From: Pseudomonadota bacterium
GTDB taxonomy: Bacteria > Pseudomonadota > Gammaproteobacteria > Steroidobacterales > Steroidobacteraceae
Reading direction: 5' to 3'
NCBI GenBank assembly: GCA_021777555.1
Contig: JAJYDK010000001.1
Location: 124,001-188,000, forward strand
DNA length: 64,000 bases
Positions within the stretch are counted from its first letter, which is position 1, and each line of letters begins with the position of its first letter. A program made the translations under genes and the position numbers. Below, one piece after another: positions 60,848 through 64,000 of the stretch. The notes below the pieces were generated by a model, which did no database searches, was not told the origin of the DNA, and saw only the letters and a program-made list of their open reading frames with translations.

Positions 60848-61417
60848 ATGAGGCGTTTGCAGATACCGGCACTTCCCCGCGCCCGCGCTCTTGCGGGAGC
60901 GGCCGCCTTGGGGGCGCTCCTGGTCGGTCTCTCGGGATGCGCCACCGTGCCGCCCCAGCCGGCTCCCCTGTATCGCGTACCCCGGCCGGACACAACCGTT
61001 TATGCCTATCCCACGCAGAACCAGTCGCGGCGGCAACAGGAGCGCGATCACTATGAATGCAGCCTGTGGGCGGTCCACGAGAGCGGCTTCGACCCGAGCG
61101 CCCCGGGCACCCCGGTCTACGACCAGGTGACCGTCCAGGGGCCTCCGCCGGGTACCGATACCGCCATCGGGGCGGTGGCCGGCGCCGTGCTCGGTGCCGC
61201 GATCTCAGACCCCTGGGATCGGGGGGCCGGGGCGATCTTCGGGGCGCTCACCGGCGCCATGATCGGCAGCGCCGGAGATGCCGCCAACGCCCAGGCGAGC
61301 CAGCAGGGCATGAGCGATCAGGCCTACCAGGCGCAGCAGGCGATGGACGAGAAGGCGGGCAATTACCGCAGGGCCCTCAGCGCCTGCCTGGAAGCGCGCG
61401 GATACAGCGTAAAATAG
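60848..61417 (+). CDS. Glycine-zipper outer-membrane lipoprotein
   Basis: 189 residues from ATG 60848. Type II signal with lipobox LSGC (Cys31). After a Pro-rich linker and a YECSLWAVHESGFDP stretch comes a glycine-zipper region (GAVAGAVLGAAI ... GAIFGALTGAMIGSAGDA, about residues 100-140), then a Gln/Ala-rich tail ending YRRALSACLEARGYSVK. The position is that often held by murB upstream of rne in Pseudomonas; function is unknown. Confidence 0.8.
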   Translation: MRRLQIPALPRARALAGAAALGALLVGLSGCATVPPQPAPLYRVPRPDTTVYAYPTQNQSRRQQERDHYECSLWAVHESGFDPSAPGTPVYDQVTVQGPPPGTDTAIGAVAGAVLGAAISDPWDRGAGAIFGALTGAMIGSAGDAANAQASQQGMSDQAYQAQQAMDEKAGNYRRALSACLEARGYSVK

Positions 61418-61421
61418 GCGC

Positions 61422-61922
61422 GTGAAGACCCGGATTCTCTTCGTCTGTCTCGGCAACATCTGCCGCTCGCCCACCGCGGAGGCGGTTTTCCGTGTCATCG
61501 CGGCACGGGAGATTGCGGATCTCGAGCTGGTCATCGACTCCGCCGGCACGGCGGCTTATCACATTGGGGAGCCACCCGATCGGCGCACGCGCGAGGCCGC
61601 GGCACGGCGCGGCTACGATTTGTCCGATCTGCGCGCGCGTATGGTCGAGCCCGAGGATTTCGAGCGGTTCGATCTGATCCTCGCCATGGATCGGCAGAAT
61701 CTGCGCATGCTCGAGCGGCGCGCTCCGATGCCGGTGCGTGAGCGCATCCGGCTGTTCCTGGAATACGCGCCCGAGGCGGGCGAGACCGAGGTGCCGGATC
61801 CGTACTACGGAGGCGCCAACGGCTTCGAGCATGTGCTCGATCTGATCGAGGCAGCATCCCGCGGACTCTGCGCGGCGCTGCGCTCAGGAGAAGCGGTGAG
61901 CGCCGGCTCTGCAGCGCGTTAA
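61422..61922 (+). CDS. Low-molecular-weight protein tyrosine phosphatase
   Basis: 166 residues from GTG 61422, 4 nt after the lipoprotein. Active-site loop VCLGNICRSPTAEA with catalytic Cys9 and Arg15, and the general-acid loop PDPYYGG. LMW-PTPs dephosphorylate tyrosine kinases of capsule/EPS export or other proteins; no tyrosine kinase gene is present here. A homologous gene follows kdsB in Pseudomonas, so this is ancestral context rather than an EPS cluster. Confidence 0.92.
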   Translation: MKTRILFVCLGNICRSPTAEAVFRVIAAREIADLELVIDSAGTAAYHIGEPPDRRTREAAARRGYDLSDLRARMVEPEDFERFDLILAMDRQNLRMLERRAPMPVRERIRLFLEYAPEAGETEVPDPYYGGANGFEHVLDLIEAASRGLCAALRSGEAVSAGSAAR

Positions 61923-61961
61923 CGGCGAACGGCACCCCGAAGAACAGGGGCCCCTGGAAGG

Positions 61962-61992
61962 GGCCGGCGCGCCAGAGGGGGCCGCGCCGGCC
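61962..61992. terminator. Strong hairpin between convergent PTP gene and rne
   Basis: Perfect 10-bp stem GGCCGGCGCG / CGCGCCGGCC with an 11-nt loop, in the 88-nt gap between the two stops. Very stable, symmetrical and without a T-run; likely a bidirectional transcription barrier. Confidence 0.5.
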
Positions 61993-62010
61993 GCAACTTC
62001 GGATCCCCGA

Positions 62011-64000
62011 TTACTCTCCCGATCCGTGCCCGCCCTGGCTCCAGTCCGAGGGGGTGGAAGACCACACCACGTACGGCTTGCCCTCATTCGATGGAGGGGC
62101 GCCTGGAGCGGCGGAGGGCTCGAAATGCGCCGAGGAGGTGGGCGGCTCCTGATGATGGTGCGCCGGAGCTTCGCGCTGCGTCGGGGCGGCTTCCCGTTGC
62201 GGTGGCGCGGGCTCGCGCGGCGTGCTGTCCTCCCGAATCTCCCGGGGCTCGCGAGTCTCCCGAGGTTCACGAGTCTCCCGAGGTTCACGAGGTTCACGAG
62301 GTTCACGAGTCTCCCGGGGCTCGCGAGTCTCGCGAGGCTCCTGAGGCGCTGCCACGGGGGAGCGCCGGGGCTGGCTCTCCCACTCGCCCTGTCGTGACCC
62401 CTCTGGCGGGGCTTCGCTCGCAGCCGCAGAGGGAGCACGGTGCTCCGCTGCGCTCTCGGGAGCCGGGGCCTGACCGCCCGGGGTCATCGCCTCGGATGGG
62501 CCACCCTCGCGTCCCGCCCCTGTGCGCCGACCGCCTCGGCGGCCGCGCCGGCGGCCACGGCGTTCGCCGCCACCCTGGCTCGGACCTCCGCCGCCACCTT
62601 CCCGCGCGCCACCCCGTCTGCTTTCGCTTGCGGCTTCGGGGTGGGGTCGTTCTGCAGCGGGCCCGGAAGCCGGCTCCGTCTGAGGAGCGGCGCCGGCTGC
62701 GCCGTGCGGCTCGGTGGGCCGCCGGGTGGCGTCATGATCACGGTGACGCCTCTCCGGCCGGTCGCGGCGATCGCGGCTCCTGCCTTCCGCGCTGCGGCTT
62801 TCGCCGTGTGGGCGTCGGCCATCGCCACGGCGTGGGGGCCGAGCATGATCGCGCCGCACTTCCTGCGTCCGCTCGCCCTGACGATGAGCGCCCCTGTGGG
62901 CGGGGGATTCCGGGGCCGGGGCCGCGGCAGCGGCCTCGGCCTCGGTGGCGAACAGCCCCTTCAGGCGCGACCAGAACCCCTTCGCCGGGCGAGCCTCGCC
63001 GACGCTCGTTTCGGGCACGGCGGCGGGCGCAACCGGATGCACCAGGATGGGTGTCGGGGTCGACGGCAGGACGGCAGCGACGGCGGGAGCCTCGGCGGGC
63101 GGGCGCTTGTCGCGCGCGCTGCCGGGCTCTGCCACCTCGGGCGCCACGGGCATCAGGTAGCTGGTCTGACGGTTCTCGGGTAGTTCCGTCTCGTCGTCGC
63201 GGACCCGCCTGATGGAGTACTCGGGTGTCTGGATGTGAGGGTTCGGAACGATCACGAGCTCCGTCGAGCCGCGGGTTTCCAGGGTGCGCAGCCACTCGCG
63301 TTTCTCGTTGAAGAGGTAGGTGGCCACTTCCACCGGCAGCTGCGTGATCACCCGCACGGTGCGGTCCTTGCGCAGCTCCTCGCCGATCAGGCGCAGCACC
63401 GCGAGCGCCATCGACTCGACGCTGCGGATATTGCCCTTGCCCTGGCAGCGCGGGCAGACGATGTGGCTCGACTCCCCGAGCGAGGGCCGCAGGCGCTGGC
63501 GCGACATCTCGAGCAGGCCAAAGCGCGAGAGCTTGCCGATCTGGATGCGCGCGCGGTCCATCTTCATCGCATCGCGCAGCCGGTCTTCCACCTCGCGCTG
63601 ATTCTTGCTCGACTCCATGTCGATGAAATCGATGACGATCAGGCCACCGATGTCGCGGATACGGAGCTGGCGCGCGATCTCATCGGCCGCCTCCAGGTTG
63701 GTATTGAGCGCGGTGGTCTCGATGTCCCCGCCCTTGGTGGCGCGCGCCGAGTTGATGTCGATCGACACCAGCGCCTCGGTGTAGTCGATGACGATGCTCC
63801 CTCCGGAGGGCAGCTGCACCTTGTGCGCGTACGCGGACTCGATCTGGCTCTCGATCTGGTAGCGGGTGAAGAGCGGGATGTCGTCGCTGTAGAGCTTCAG
63901 GCGCCGCTGCGCATCGGTGGGCATGAAGCGCTGCATGTATTCCTGCGCCTTCTGGAAGGCGGCCTGGTCATCGCACAGCACTTCCCCGATGTCATCGGAG
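62011..64000 (-). CDS. rne: Ribonuclease E, C-terminal two-thirds (partial)
   Basis: The gene enters from the right edge; 663 codons to the TAA at 62011-62013 are visible. The DNase I-like catalytic part has [15 protein letters not shown] and [17 protein letters not shown] with the metal-binding aspartates, followed by the zinc-link CPRCQGKG and small domain [16 protein letters not shown]. The rest is a long disordered tail: Ala/Pro/Glu-rich, an Arg/Gly block ([16 protein letters not shown]) typical of RNA binding, then an Arg-Glu-Pro/Thr repeat tract. RNase E starts mRNA decay and matures rRNA and tRNA. The S1 domain is outside the window. Confidence 0.95.
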   Translation of the reverse strand, partial: SDDIGEVLCDDQAAFQKAQEYMQRFMPTDAQRRLKLYSDDIPLFTRYQIESQIESAYAHKVQLPSGGSIVIDYTEALVSIDINSARATKGGDIETTALNTNLEAADEIARQLRIRDIGGLIVIDFIDMESSKNQREVEDRLRDAMKMDRARIQIGKLSRFGLLEMSRQRLRPSLGESSHIVCPRCQGKGNIRSVESMALAVLRLIGEELRKDRTVRVITQLPVEVATYLFNEKREWLRTLETRGSTELVIVPNPHIQTPEYSIRRVRDDETELPENRQTSYLMPVAPEVAEPGSARDKRPPAEAPAVAAVLPSTPTPILVHPVAPAAVPETSVGEARPAKGFWSRLKGLFATEAEAAAAAPAPESPAHRGAHRQGERTQEVRRDHARPPRRGDGRRPHGESRSAEGRSRDRRDRPERRHRDHDATRRPTEPHGAAGAAPQTEPASGPAAERPHPEAASESRRGGAREGGGGGPSQGGGERRGRRRGRRGGRRTGAGREGGPSEAMTPGGQAPAPESAAEHRAPSAAASEAPPEGSRQGEWESQPRRSPVAAPQEPRETREPRETREPREPREPRETREPRETREPREIREDSTPREPAPPQREAAPTQREAPAHHHQEPPTSSAHFEPSAAPGAPPSNEGKPYVVWSSTPSDWSQGGHGSGE
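62235..62342 (-). repeat. 9-bp minisatellite within rne
   Basis: Twelve consecutive 9-bp units on the plus strand, of a few related types: GAGGTTCAC (4 copies), GAGTCTCCC (3), GGGGCTCGC (2) and single variants at the ends. On the coding strand each unit encodes Arg-Glu-Pro or Arg-Glu-Thr (once Arg-Glu-Ile), so copy changes stay in frame and only alter the length of the disordered tail. Confidence 0.9.

Noticed and set aside
61422-61922. Part of a capsule/EPS export cluster (wzb-type)
   Set aside because: No tyrosine kinase, polymerase or export genes nearby; the kdsB-phosphatase order is ancestral in related genomes.
62235-62342. CRISPR array
   Set aside because: Units are 9 bp with no spacers, lie in frame inside rne, and no cas genes are present.

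Overview
This 64 kb window is a dense stretch of high-GC bacterial chromosome carrying about 60 mostly housekeeping genes. Gene content and order point to a gammaproteobacterium in or near the Xanthomonadales/Nevskiales/Steroidobacter group. The supporting blocks are lpxB-rnhB-dnaE-accA-tilS-pyrG-kdsA-eno-ftsB-ispD-ispF-truD-surE-pcm, an RpfE-like gene next to recJ-prfB-lysS, rpoE-rseA-rseB leading to lepA-lepB-rnc-era-recO-pdxJ-acpS, and lpxK-Trm112-kdsB-LMW-PTP facing rne. The placement is inferred from gene order and protein motifs only. I saw no rRNA, tRNA, CRISPR array, transposase, integrase or phage gene.

Layout. 1-15409 (+): end of lipid A synthesis (lpxB), RNase HII, replicative polymerase, fatty-acid, CTP, KDO, glycolysis, divisome and isoprenoid genes, then surE-pcm; a small Smr-domain gene lies on the minus strand. 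15410-15825: a gene-free, relatively AT-rich gap between two converging genes, with a near-consensus promoter overlaid by two palindromes. It sits where nlpD-rpoS usually follows pcm and is the most unexplained DNA in the window. 15826-22651: Mth938-like gene (-), RpfE-like, recJ, prfB (with its programmed +1 frameshift), lysS, murI. 22681-27497: a succinate dehydrogenase biogenesis island: ygfZ (-), an easily missed SDHAF4-like gene, sdhCDAB and sdhE. 27558-30161: sigma-E operon with its own sigma-E-type promoter. 30181-40267: lepA to nagZ, a long co-directional run with many 4-nt stop/start overlaps.

40429-46111: an accessory MacAB-like cassette (membrane-fusion protein, one ATPase, three FtsX permeases, the first and third being tandem paralogues) behind its own promoter. 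46181-51783 (-): CsiV-like protein, Mfd, a stand-alone class III nucleotide cyclase translationally coupled to mfd, and a small periplasmic protein. 51907-55253 (+): lolC-lolE-lolD lipoprotein export. 55213-55731 (-): DUF2062 membrane protein. 55837-61922 (+): exbB-exbD-msbA-lpxK-Trm112-kdsB, a glycine-zipper lipoprotein and a low-molecular-weight tyrosine phosphatase. 62011-64000 (-): the C-terminal part of RNase E, whose disordered tail contains a 9-bp in-frame minisatellite.

Envelope biogenesis dominates functionally. LpxB, LpxK, KdsA, KdsB and MsbA build and flip LPS, LolCDE exports lipoproteins, LepB cleaves signal peptides, FtsB, MurI and NagZ act on division and the wall, and RpoE/RseA/RseB monitor the envelope. 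Many genes start with GTG or TTG and overlap the preceding stop, so several starts were chosen by overlap, Shine-Dalgarno motif and family length rather than by ATG.
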